Shown: positions 42,096 to 53,382 of the stretch, piece by piece
Layout: each line of letters starts with the position of its first letter
How positions within the stretch are numbered: the stretch's first letter is position 1
Assembly (NCBI GenBank): GCA_037447655.1
Contig: JBBHKE010002233.1
Coordinates: 113,398 to 177,397 of the forward strand
DNA from: Zygnema cylindricum
Lineage: Eukaryota > Streptophyta > Zygnematophyceae > Zygnematales > Zygnemataceae
DNA: 64,000 nucleotides
Direction of reading: 5' to 3'
Notes under the pieces: model-generated
Told to the model about the DNA's origin: nothing
What the model saw: the letters and a program-made list of their open reading frames with translations, nothing else
Databases searched by the model: none
Translations under genes and position numbers: made by a program

Positions 42096-42602
42096 GGACG
42101 GGATCTTTTACTGCTGCTTCACCTGCTCGAAGGAATGAGGAAGTAATAAGCTTTTTTTTCAGAATGTATTAACAATGTTGCACACTTAGGCCAGAAAGCA
42201 CAAGGCGTGATTAGTTTTTTTTTTATATATATAATTATTATTTCTTATAAATTTCTTTAACAACATCTTGTTGTTTAATGTAAAATTATGATTTGTATAG
42301 TGAGTGATAAGTACTTTATGAAACCGTTAGAGTCCGGCTGAAAATTTGTTCATTTGTTTTGTACATTTATAGATGCTAGGCTTTTTAAGTACTATTAAAG
42401 TTTAGTTTGGTACTAAAAACAGTGTTAAACGCATCTTAATTTTTTTGTATTTGTGTTTTAAGAGTCTTTCGAACAAGACATGAATTGCAAACATATTTCT
42501 ACCAGTTGCAGGCTTGATTTTATAGGTCCAATTATTTCACCAGTGAAAATTTAGTTCTAAAACAAAAATTTGAATTCAGAGCTTGAACTTATTTAGTCAT
42601 AC

Positions 42603-42860
42603 ATGAAAAAGAATATTTTTTACAAATCGTACGGTTTTTTGTACGAATGCATTGATGAATGTGCAAGGAACTCTAGTTACAGTTCCAAAGCTAGTATGAT
42701 TCCACTATTAGCCATCTTTGAAGAATCTCTGGCAGCAAAGTAAGGATATGTATTTGATTCTGATTTCATTAAGAATCTAGTCGAGCGTCAATCACTAACA
42801 ACATTTATATTTGACAAACAATCTTTGACCAGTAAAAATTCAAGCCCTATTGAAAATTGA
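42603..42860 (+). pseudogene. Small ORF, unit 1, interrupted by a stop
   Basis: Same sequence as the 85-aa ORF at 50502 in unit 2, but with TAA at 42741-42743 after ...SLAAK. The remainder (GYVFDSDFIKNLVERQ) is intact in frame. Confidence 0.5.
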
Positions 42861-43654
42861 TCGAGTTTTATTTCTTATGTGCAATGCAAATTTTTTAGAT
42901 GAATCTAAGGTAATTTTGTTGATTGTGCTCTTTGCCAAATGTTCACATCCATAAAAATCTAGAATTTTGATGTTTTGTAGTTAGTCAAAGAATACAATCT
43001 CAAAAATTGATGTACCACACTACCTCACTGTAGGATCTTTTTCCAAGTCACGATCAAAGTCACGATCAGAATCCTGCTTTTCCATGGAGTATTAGTGTAA
43101 GAGCGTTGTTGAAGCTTATGTTTAGGTTAACATCTCTCAAGCTACATTGAAAATCTGTTGCTTCATTATAGTGTTATGTACTTTTTAGTGGTTTGGATAC
43201 ATGGTTTGGGTACCTACATTAGTTGTGCCTAATATTAGTTCTAGCTCGGACCGCGTTTACGGCTTCTCGGTTCTCTAGTTAGTCTTCTTGTCTTCTATGT
43301 GAAAATTATCCTTAGCAAAGAAAAAATTCCAACGACAAACCTTTCCTTTTTGCTTCTTTGCTTGTCTTCCTTTTTTTGAACTTTGCTCTTCTTTTTGGCC
43401 TTCTCCTTTTTTGGTTTTTTCTTCTATTGTTTCTTCCTTGTTTCAGCCATTTATGGCCTCTCCATTAATAGGTTATGGCCTCACCTTTGTCAGGGTACGA
43501 CTCAGTCCCAAAATTTCCAAGGAAAAAAAAATTACGATTGAAATTCCAAGATCCAACACCACCACATTTGAAAAGATTTGAGAACACATAAATGGTGAAT
43601 CATTATTTTTGACCTAAATGCATCAACCGACACCACTTATGCCTCCGCGGAACC

Positions 43655-44638
43655 TACACCATGTATCGCTTTTTAGGGTGCGTCTCCGTGTGCCTAGGGG
43701 TTTTTTTCTGTCGTTTTCCTGTAAAACTTAGAGCCGTACCGCGTAAGTTTCAACCGTACAAAAAAATAGAGAAAATGAGGAGTACATTTTGCGTCATCGC
43801 CAAATTTATGATGTACTACATGTCGTCTTGTGTTCTTCGACCCACGGCCATGCCAAAAAACGTCATCTTCAAACTTTTCTTAAAAAACAGGGAAGATGTG
43901 TTTTAAAACAAAATATTTTCAAAAAACAAATAGAAACACGTATTCGCAAGTGTAAAAAAATTTCAAAAAAAAATCAAAAGAATTCAAGCGACGACGTGCA
44001 CGATCCGCTATGTTTTCTCCGTTTGCGTTCAGGTACGACGAAGCAAAGTACACAATTTGTTTGGTTTTGTCCGTTTGCGCGTGGTACGGATTTTATTTCG
44101 ACAAGGGTCTCAAGATTTTGATGCCATTTCACGTTGAGCGGACAGGCGACGCAGAGGCAAAGTGCATCTTCTTCAACCGTGAAACGGCACAGGCTGGATG
44201 GCGGTACGTCTACAAATTCACAAAAAGGCATGCGACGTCACAAGCAGTTACAAAAAATAACGTGCATCATCACAGATTGTAGACGTTAACAGTCGTCATC
44301 GGGCATTATCAGCGTATACAATCGTCACACCCTTAAGTAACAGTTTGGTTATTACACATAGGGACATCTAGAATCCGGGTCCGCCAGATCTGCGCTAAAA
44401 AACAAAGTAAATTCTCTAAGTTTCAAGTACATGGAGACACACCCTTAGTGTTAAGGTTTTTCCCGCCACTTAAAAAATCCTTTCTCCGTACATACCTGTC
44501 GAATTGTGGATCCGACGGTTGCGATTGAAAGGCAAAAATTCCAATTGGCAGTCTCCAATCGAAAATCGTACATTTGTGTACGGAAAAAAATGTTACAAGT
44601 CGCTAAAAAAACGTCAACGCTAATAGCGATACACTGTA
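43655..44638. mobile_element. Family-B MITE split by a PIF/Harbinger-like insertion (unit 1)
   Basis: Left end TACACCATGTATCGC at 43655, right end near 44638. The unit-2 counterpart (52077-52227) is uninterrupted. Confidence 0.8.
43676..44444. mobile_element. PIF/Harbinger-like non-autonomous element, 769 bp
   Basis: Imperfect inverted ends (GGGTGCGTCTCCGTGT against GGGTGTGTCTCCATGT), flanked by TTA (43673-43675 and 44445-44447). The empty site in unit 2 has one TTA. A loose inverted repeat (CATCTTC/GAAGATG) lies about 205 bp from the left end. Confidence 0.88.
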
Positions 44639-44745
44639 CTGTACTGTTGCTGCATGGAAAAGTAGGAAGATTAGGGCGTAATTCGCGCCTCGTCCTCCAC
44701 TGGACAACTTTTTAGTTTTTACCAAACCCTCGAACTCGCCAGACC

Positions 44746-44970
44746 TACCACAACCGCGAATCGTAATTAGCGTTAATGTTTCTTCGTCTCTTAAAATAAC
44801 TTTTCTCCGTACACACATGTCGGATTATGGATCTGACGGTTGCGATTGAAAGGTTACATTCTCAGCTTACGAATGGCGGTCTTAAATTGAAAATTGGACA
44901 AATGTGTACGGAGAAAAGATGTTTTCAGTGGCGAAAAAATTACTAACGCTAATTACGATTCACGGTTGTA
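44746..44970. mobile_element. Family-B MITE (unit 1, second copy)
   Basis: TACCACAACCGCGAATC ... GATTCACGGTTGTA, counterpart of 52336-52556. Long internal inverted repeat around CCGTACACA / TGTGTACGG. Confidence 0.8.
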
Positions 44971-45796
44971 GTCCAAAGCCAGGAATCAGGCAAACTTAGG
45001 AATCCGCCTAAGGAGAAAAACAGACAGGAGCGACAAAATATAGAACGAAGAGCAGAAATAGGAAGACGCAACTTTCGAAAAGAAAATAAAACCAAAGAAG
45101 GAAAGGAGAGGACTCCTCTAGACCGACGGAAGGAAGAGATTACCAGACCTTAAACTCACCAGCTATGCTTGGAGAATGTTTTGACTCACCCAAGACACGA
45201 AGGAAGGAAACAGGAGGAGTGGGCAGTGTTGAGGAAGCAGAAAGCTATCACGTGAAGATAACAATCAGAGGAAAGAAGCTGCAGGTAAAGAGACACCTCC
45301 CATTCCAAAAATCGAAACCCAAACCTTTGAAAATTTGCTACAAACTACTAGCAATTGACAGTGTAGTTGCATCATTTTCTGCAAAGAAGGATGCAGTTTT
45401 TTGTTTTTCTGATGAGCACGCATGTACACTATTAGGGTTTAATACAGCAATAAGTAACCGGATTTTGTCTCGATTATTCTTTTTCAATCTCTTGTAAAAC
45501 AGAGTTAACAGTAAAAATTCATATATATATAAGATAAGTTATCAACCATACATGTACTAAAAGTCTTTGACCATCCATCCACGTCGTAAATAAATAAATA
45601 CTGAATAAATAAATCAATTGATAAATAAACAAATAAATAAACAAAGTCCACAACTCATGTTCCATTTTTGCACAAATCCATGTTTTGGAAACTTCACGTG
45701 ACTTTTCAATAAAAAATAGAAAGCAAAAGACATTCAAACCAATAAAAGCCCCTTTCTAGGGTTTGAATTATATCCGTTCTAAGACTTGAATCCCAT

Positions 45797-46318
45797 TTAG
45801 GACCATATGCAAAAGACTCGTGAACCTAAATCTTTAACTTTTAGTCCGTCACTCAAACATCCTTTAAAAAAAAGAGCCTCGTCTTCTTGAGGAATCCTCC
45901 TTTTCCAACTCATAAGAAAACAAGGAAAAGGCAAAACCTGCAAATTCGATTCCCTCGATTTAAAAGCATTTCCTAATACCTCAGTATTACAAATATCCTT
46001 TTTTTCTAAATCCACACTATTAAAGGGAAACTCCTTTTGTTTAGTTGCCGCATCAAAGACAATTCCCTTTTCAAGCTCCGAGTTTAAATCGATTTTTCTC
46101 AGATTCTCCAAAGAAAGTGAATCTTGAAGAGAAGAAATCGGATCTATGGGAGAAACAGAAAATGGAAGAGAAGACTTTGTTTTTTGAGAAGAAACTGAGT
46201 CGCGAGGAGAAACTTTATTTTGAAAGGATATTGGATTTTGAGGAGAAACTGAATCTTGGAGATGAACTGAATCCGTTCCGTTTCCGTTAGGGAATCCGGA
46301 CTTTTCCTGAGATTTTAA
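45797..46318 (-). pseudogene. 3' end of methyltransferase last exon, duplicated copy
   Basis: Nearly identical to the end of exon 6 of the gene at 53383-58532 (FLMSWKRRIPQEDEALFF ... SRVFCIWS, stop). It is cut by the assembly gap, and no upstream exons follow on the other side. Either a truncated copy or one interrupted only in the assembly. Confidence 0.75.
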
Positions 46319-46328
46319 NNNNNNNNNN
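46319..46328. other. Assembly gap (10 N)
   Basis: Runs of N between the tandem units; the true distance is unknown. Confidence 1.
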
Positions 46329-47379
46329 ATGTGTCAGTTAGCGATAATCACAGCTAAGTTCGTGAGTGACAGAAATTGAAGTGGAAAATTAACATATGTG
46401 TTCGTATGGAAAGTTAATACATATGTATATACATATATATACATATATATATAAATAAAGTACTTCCCTAGCTTTAAACTGATTTACACTATCATGGAGT
46501 AAACCTTACCTTTCCTCCTAGCTTTTAACCTTTTATCACACTACTGTTTTTCAATTCATTTGTTAAGTCAGAAAGTACATTGCATTCGCTATTAGTGTTG
46601 ATAATTTTTCGGTCACTCGAGGCACTTTTTGTCATCACACTATTTTCCAATTTTCGATCCTCCTTTCCATTCCAAATGAGGTACTATCACATTTAGTCAA
46701 ATTTCGATCCCTTCATGAAATAAATATATATATACATATATATACATATATGTATACATAATTGAAATATCTTGTGTATAATAAAATCGTAAAACAGTGA
46801 GTGCAAATCACTGTGGTTATGTGTAGATTAATCCAGTGAAGTTTTGATGATAATAGCTCAAATTTTACAAGATGATTTCGTTTTTATTGGAACATGTCCT
46901 CCCTATTACACAATGGTATAAAATAAAGATAACAAAAAAAATCTAAATTAAAAAGTCGTTTAGTGAAAGGAGTATAAAATTCACCGACATAAAATAAAGC
47001 GAGACCCTAATTACATAGGAAGATCCTCAACGAATTGTTGTTGGAAAATAACGAAAATTTTCATGACCCTAATAGCATCCTAGTGAACTAAAATCAAATT
47101 TTGACACTAACAAATAACATTTCCCTTAAAATATTTGCTAAGGAAGCAAAAACTCTACTAAATGACAATACTCTAATGGAGAACCCTTAATTAAATCTCC
47201 AATCAAATGCTAAAAAGAGACATTATCTCAATTACTACACATTTAACTCATTTATCTCCTTCCCTTCCCTTCTCCTTCCATTCTCCTTCCCTTCTCCTCC
47301 TCCTTCCCTTCTCCTTCTCCTTCCTTCTTGTCCCTTCCCTTCTCCTTCTCCTTGTCTTTTCCCACGTCACGAGGCCCGA

Positions 47380-47720
47380 CTAGAACCCGAAGCGTCGTAA
47401 CCAAACGCCAATTTAGAAATAATTGAGTCTTTCAAGGTGTCGATCGGTAGCTCGAGATTTTCGACCGCGCTTTCCCTTCACTTTGCACCAAAGTTGCGAA
47501 AAATCGAGAAGAGAATGTCCGGCAGACTTCCTGAACCCCAAAATCCCGGACTCGCGAATTGACTTGCATTAAATCGCCGCCGGTCAGACGTCGGCGATTT
47601 GTCCACACGATTTGAATTTGACTGTTTCCGCAGCCCGTATTAAATTCGTTTTGACGACCGTCATACTAATTTTTCAGTGCGAACGCTTCTTCAAAATTGA
47701 GGTATCGGCATACGAAATCG
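47380..47720 (-). pseudogene. DTSILK family member a, unit 2 pseudogene
   Basis: Sequence matches 39716-40080 of unit 1 but with many single-base insertions and deletions. The part encoding the anchor is replaced by unrelated GA-rich sequence, leaving only ADTSILKKRSH in an open frame. Confidence 0.8.
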
Positions 47721-48754
47721 AAACGATCCGTTGGATCCTAAGCAAAAAAGTCAGATGAAAGAGTATGGATTGATGTTGGCATGATGACATCGTCAAAATA
47801 AAAGAAAAGAAAGAAAGAAAAGAGGGAGGAGAAGGGAGGGAGGGAGAATGGGGGAAGGGTGGGGTGTTCATCCTATGTGGTTTTTGATGAGGAAAAACAA
47901 GACGCTCTAATTTTCAGCTCTTCGCGTTTCCAAATCGAAAGAACGTTCATTCGTCCTTTCTGACCGGGAGCTTACTTTGTTTTTTTTTGCTGACCGCAAG
48001 TAGACTGCGCACTTCGCAGTCGTCCGAGGTACTTTTTTCCGGCAGACCGTACATGTTTTGCATTTTTTCACATTTTAGTGTGCGGCGGACCGAAAATTGT
48101 TTCGATTTTGAAAATTTTTGACGCGAAGACGGAAAGGTCGTACGGACTAGATAACGACAAAACTTTCAAATTTTGACAACCTTCAAAATTCAAAAGCTGT
48201 CCCGCCTTTTCCTGACCGTACGGATCAATTGTGTCTCTAGTCGGCCTTGCCACACTATTTCCATTTTCCGACAGATTCTACCCAGGCGTTCGCTTGTCGG
48301 CCGTCACTTAGGAGAGATTCCAGACGTCAAGGCGTCAAGGCTGTACTTCCTACTAAACCGTACGTCTGTACCATCAGTAAAAAGTGCGAACAAAACGTGC
48401 GAGATAGAGTGCGCCAAAGGACGAACATAAAGTGTTTAACGTGCGAACAAAATTGATTTTGCAGTCGATTTTTTTTTTACGCAATGCACACCGTTAGATG
48501 CATTTAAGCCTAGGAATAATACAATTGGCAATTCCCGCGTGTCGTATTATAATGTTCTGCGCACGCTATTATTATTAGTGCGATCACAATTTCTTTAAAA
48601 AGCGGGAATGTTGATTTCTACATTTGAAATTTTGAATTCTTTTTCCGTCTATGTAGGACTCAAAACGACGTTCTACTTTCTAGAAGTTCCTAGTTTTCTT
48701 GCGGCCGCCACTTACAGCCAATGAAAACAACTGCTTTGTCGTATTATACCCTAC

Positions 48755-48763
48755 TATAAAATA
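48755..48763 (+). promoter_or_regulatory. TATA-like box for DTSILK member b, unit 2
   Basis: TATAAAATA about 290 bp before the ATG; a GA tract (48820-48960) lies between. Unit 1 has AATAAAATA at the same place. Confidence 0.4.
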
Positions 48764-49046
48764 TAGGTTTACGAGGTCTTAACCTAATAACACCGGATTT
48801 GGTTATCCTTTGTCCTACAACGAGAGAGGGAGAGGGAGAGAGGGAGAGAGGGAGTGGGAGAGAGGGAGTGGGAGAGGGAGAGAGGGAGTGAGAGAAAGGG
48901 AGTGGGAGAGAGGGAGAGAGGGAGGGGGAGAGGGACAAGGAGAGGGAGAGGGAGAGAGAGAAATAAACAAATCCTCAAATTGTCATAATTTTTCTGTTTT
49001 GTCCTTGAACGTTTTCCACATTTAGTTCAAATTCGGTTTTTTGAAA

Positions 49047-49820
49047 ATGCATCAGCCGTGGCGGATTTCGCGTTTGCCTCACTCCTTTTACCTCGCCCTG
49101 TCCACACTATTAGTAGTGCTCACGCTAGCAGTTGTACTTTTCGCAAATAGACACGCATTTTCCGTACAACGACGCAGCAACACTATAATGAACAATAATG
49201 GACAAAAAAATGTCACTCACAACACTCTTCAAATCGTCGAACACAATTTGCAACAGAATCTTCAACAGAATCTACAACAGAATCTACAACAGAATCTGCA
49301 TCAAAATCTGCAACAGAATCTGCAACAGAATCTACAACAAAATCCGCAACAGAATAATCTGCAACAGAATCTGCAACAGAATCTACAACAGAATCTACAA
49401 CAAAATCCGCAACAGAATAATCTGCAACAGAATCTTCGACAAAAACCACCACGATCTTCTGCATTAAAACTAGATACTTCCATACTAAAAAGGTCTTCCC
49501 GCAAACAGAATATCTTGACTATCCGACAAAACATGAATCTCGGCATACTGGACAACAGAATCCAAACTGCAACACAGAAAGGTTCCGTTTCCGTTGGAGG
49601 AGGTACTCTGCAGGCCAATATGCAAAACGCACATCAGGGAGTCGACGCCACGCTGCCACAAATTGCGTCTTCGCTCATAGCCAATGGCATCTGCGCTTTC
49701 ACTGGAGCTTGCAGCGACGGATTGGTCAGCGATTTGACTCAAAGTCTCCAAGACACATTTGTAGCACAAATCTTGGCAGCACCAGTTTTTGACCAAAGTC
49801 TTTTTGAAGAGCTTTCTTGA
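49047..49820 (+). CDS. Small type II membrane protein, DTSILK family, member b (unit 2)
   Basis: 257 aa, same architecture as 41312-41923: N-terminal anchor LALSTLLVVLTLAVVLFA, LDTSILKRSSRKQN, VSVGGGTLQANMQN, two-Cys segment and QILAAPVF end. The NLQQ stretch is greatly expanded (NLQQ, NLHQ, NPQQ units, 12-bp repeats at about 49245-49440) and stays in frame. The two copies differ mostly by substitutions that keep the frame. Confidence 0.65.
   Translation: MHQPWRISRLPHSFYLALSTLLVVLTLAVVLFANRHAFSVQRRSNTIMNNNGQKNVTHNTLQIVEHNLQQNLQQNLQQNLQQNLHQNLQQNLQQNLQQNPQQNNLQQNLQQNLQQNLQQNPQQNNLQQNLRQKPPRSSALKLDTSILKRSSRKQNILTIRQNMNLGILDNRIQTATQKGSVSVGGGTLQANMQNAHQGVDATLPQIASSLIANGICAFTGACSDGLVSDLTQSLQDTFVAQILAAPVFDQSLFEELS
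49245..49440 (+). repeat. 12-bp coding repeat (aatctgcaacag)
   Basis: About 16-17 units encoding NLQQ variants, including a duplicated block ending NPQQN; unit 1 has about three. Confidence 0.93.
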
Positions 49821-50501
49821 TTTGGCTCAAAGTCTTAAAGACACATATATATTACAAATTTTGGCAGCTCCAGTTTTTTATCAAAGCCTTTTTGAGGAGC
49901 TTTCTTGATTTTGGCTCACAGTTTCAAAGGCAGATTTGCAACAGAAACTAAGGAAATTAGCTGTTTTTGAGCAGAGTCTTTTTGAATAATACGTACGGAA
50001 TCTTTTACTGCTTCACCTTTGAGCTCGAAGGAATGAGTAAGTAATAAGCTTTATTTTCAAGGATGTATTAATAATGTTGCACACTTAGGCCAGAAAGCAC
50101 AAGGCATGATTAGTTTTTTTTTTTTTATGATTATTATTTTTTATAAATTTCTTTAACAACATCCTGTTGTTTAATGTAAAATTGTGATTTGTATGGTGAG
50201 TGATAAGTACTTTATGAAACTGTTAGAGTCCGGCTAAAAAATTGTTCATTTGTTTTGTACATTTATAGATGCTAGGCTTTTTTTAGTACTATTAAAGTTT
50301 AGTTTGGTACTAAAAACAGTGTTAACTGCATCTTAATATTTTTGTATTTTTGTTTTAAGAGTCTTTTGAACAAGACATGAATTGCATGAACATATTTCTA
50401 CCAGCTGCAGGCTTGATTTTATAAGTCCAATTATTTTACCAGTAAAAATTCAGTTCTAAAACAAAAATTCGAATTCAGAGCTTGAACTTATTTAGTCATA
50501 C

Positions 50502-50759
50502 ATGAAAAAGAGTATTTTTTACAAATCGTACGCTTTTTTGTACGAATGCTTTGATGAATGTGCAAGGAACTCTAGTTACAGTTCCAAAGCTAGTATGATT
50601 CCACTATTAGCCATCTTTGAAGAATCTCTGTCAGCAAAGAATGGATATGTATTTGATTCTGATTTCATTAAGAATCTAGTCGAGCGTCAATTACTAACAA
50701 CATTTATATTTGACAAACAATCTTTGACCAGTAAAAATTCAAGCCCTATTGAAAATTGA
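50502..50759 (+). CDS. Hypothetical 85-aa protein
   Basis: Open in unit 2 (MKKSIFYKSYAFLYECFDEC ... IEN, TGA), broken by one stop in unit 1. No domain recognised. It may be a small gene, a 3' exon or chance; the single stop in the other copy is the main doubt. Confidence 0.3.
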   Translation: MKKSIFYKSYAFLYECFDECARNSSYSSKASMIPLLAIFEESLSAKNGYVFDSDFIKNLVERQLLTTFIFDKQSLTSKNSSPIEN

Positions 50760-51052
50760 TCGAGTTTTATTTCTTATGCGCAATGCAAATTTTTTAGATG
50801 AATTCCATTGCCATAACTAGGTCTACCTACATTAGTTGTGCCTAATATTAGTTTTAGCTCGGACCGCCTTTACGGCTTCTCGGTTCTCTAGATTTTTTAT
50901 AAATTCTTATTGTCTTCTATGTGAAAATTATCCTTAGCAAAGAAAAAATTCCAATGCCGAACCTTTCCTATTTGCTTCTTTGCTTGTCTTCCCTTTTTTG
51001 AACTTTGCTCTTCTTTTTTGCCTTCTCCTTTTTTGGCTTTTTCTCCTATTTG

Positions 51053-51849
51053 TAGTGTTGGGTATCTAGGACCTTTTGCTGATATTCGATATATATCGAA
51101 TTTCAGTTACCCGATAATCGATATCTCGCTTTGATATATCGAAAAGCAAAACACTGCGATATATCGTATTGCCGATATATCGAGGCATTTAAAAAAAATG
51201 AATTTTTTTACAGGTCTCCAAAGTCACGTGCCTTCGGACAAGGTGACCATAAATTCTTTGTCAAAAATAAATACGGTTTTTTCCTGAAAGTCAGCAGAGT
51301 GAAGGAGATCTCTGAGGTACATTGACGCAGTACACTTGCGAAGTACACGTACATAATACGCAAGTACGGGTTTCTATACGAAAATGGTCGGTTTTCAAAT
51401 CTTTGACGATTTTAGAGATTTGATCATCAACTTACAAGGAACCACTCAAATCAAAACACGTATGTAAAAACTTGTTTATAGACGATACGCGATGTAACCG
51501 AGGCCTCTGGAATACAGATATTTTGTTGTCCGTACTACTGTAACCATACCCCAAATAAGTAATTGTATAAATTACAAAATTAGTACTTTTGTGTTGTTTA
51601 CATTTTGCGGCGTCTACCTTTAAGTCACGTAACGAAAATCACGTCGTACGTGGCGTATCAGACAATTTGTCGTTTTCGCTAAAATAACATATTATATAAA
51701 AATATAAAGTATTAAATTTAAAAAAATGCTATATATCGCGATGATTTATGTTGGTCCCGGTACGATATATTGAGGATTATGTTTGATCGATATTCGATAT
51801 ATCGAATATCGAAGTTATCGCGATATGAATTTACCCGATACCCAACACT
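51053..51849. mobile_element. hAT-like non-autonomous element (unit 2 only)
   Basis: Ends TAGTGTTGGGTATC and ...GATACCCAACACT, same family as 9528-10451. Flanks share only TGT; a clear 8-bp duplication is not seen. The empty site in unit 1 is at about 43426-43432. Confidence 0.8.
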
Positions 51850-52076
51850 TGTTTCTTCCTTGTTTCAGCCATTTATGGTCTCTTGATTAATAGGCTATGG
51901 GCTCACCTTTGTCAAGGTACGACTCAGTCCCAAAATTTCCAAAGGAAAAAAATTACGATTTAAATTTCAAGATCCAACACCACCACTTTTGAAAAGATTT
52001 GGGAACACATAAATGGTGACGTCACTATTTTTGTCCTAAATGCATCAACCGACACCACTTATGCCTCCGCGGAAAC

Positions 52077-52227
52077 TACACCGTGTATCTCTTTTTAGTG
52101 TTTAAGGTTTTTTCCGCCACTAAAAACATCCTTTGGCAGTCTCCAATCGAAAATCGTACATCTATGTACGGAAAAAATGTTTCAAGTCGCTAAAAAAACG
52201 TCAACGCTAATAGCGATACACTTTGTA
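52077..52227. mobile_element. Family-B MITE (unit 2), internally shortened
   Basis: TACACCGTGTATC... to about 52227. It lacks part of one arm present in unit 1. Confidence 0.7.
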
Positions 52228-52335
52228 CGGTACCGCCGCTGCATGGAAAAGAAGAAAGATTAGGGCGTAATTCGCGCCTCGTCCTCCACTGGTCGACTTT
52301 TTAGTTTTTGCCGAACCCTTCGAACTCGCCAGACC

Positions 52336-52556
52336 TACACCGTGAATCACAATAAGCGTTAAAGTTTTTTACGTCTCCCAAAAACAACTTTTCTCCGTAC
52401 ACACATGTCGGATTGTGGATCTGACGGTTGCGATTGAAAGGTTGTGTTCTCAGCTTCCGAATGGTGGTCTTAAATTGAAAATTAAACAAATGTGTACGGA
52501 AAAAGATGTTTTCAGTGGCGAAAAAAATATTAACACTAATTACGATTCACGGTGTA
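52336..52556. mobile_element. Family-B MITE (unit 2), 221 bp
   Basis: TACACCGTGAATC ... GATTCACGGTGTA with long internal inverted repeat and TA flanks. Confidence 0.85.
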
Positions 52557-53382
52557 GTCCAAAGCCAGGAATCAGGCAAACTTAGGAATCTGCATAAGGA
52601 GAAAAACAGACAGGGGCGACAAAAGATAGAACGAAGAGCAGAAATAGTAATCGCAACTTCTGAAAAGAAAATAAAACCAAAGAAGAAAAGGAAAGGACTC
52701 ATCTAGACCGACGGAAGGGAGAGATAACCAGACCATAAACTCACCAGCTAGGCTTGGAAATTGTTTTGAGTCACCCAAGACACAAAGGAAGGAGACAGGA
52801 GGATTGTGCAGTGTTGAGGAAGCAGAAAGTTATCACGTGAAGATAACAATCAGAGGAAAGAAGCTGCAGGTAAAGAGACACCTCCCATTCCAAAAATCGA
52901 AACCCAAACCTTTGAAAATTTGCTACAAACTACTTAGCAATTGACAGTGTAGTTGCATCATTTTCTGCAAAGGAGGATGTTGTTTTTTGTTTTTCTGATG
53001 AGCACGCATGTACACTATTAGGGTTTAATACAGCACTAAGAAATCGGATTTTGTCTCGATTATTCTTTTTCAATCTCTTGTAAAACAGAGTTAACAGTAA
53101 AAATTCATATATATATAAGATAAGTTATCAACCATACATGTACTAAAAGTCTTTGACCATCCATCCACGTCGTAAATAAATAAATACTGAATAAATAAAT
53201 CAATTGATAAATAAACAAATAAATAAACAAAGTCCACAACTCATGCTCCATTTTTGCACAAATCCATGTTTTGGAAACTTCACGTGACTTTTCAATAAAA
53301 AATAGAAAGCAAAAGACATTCAAACCAATAAAAGCCCCTTTCTAGGGTTTGAATTATATCCGTTCTAAGACTTGAATCCCAT

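Larger units (their letters stand above)
38700..46318. repeat. Tandem segmental duplication, unit 1
   Basis: Collinear with 46555-53896: same order of a degraded MITE (about 38729-38992), CT-rich tract, divergent gene pair, small ORF, MITE pair and methyltransferase 3' exon. Ends at the assembly gap. Confidence 0.9.

Noticed and set aside
45165-45497. 110-aa plus-strand ORF
   Set aside because: The unit-2 counterpart has single-base indels that break the frame.
45519-45737. Minus-strand ORF conserved in both duplication units (also 53105-53323)
   Set aside because: Conservation reflects near-identity of the whole segment; the middle is an ATTT repeat read as YLFIY, and it lies in the 3' region of the methyltransferase gene.
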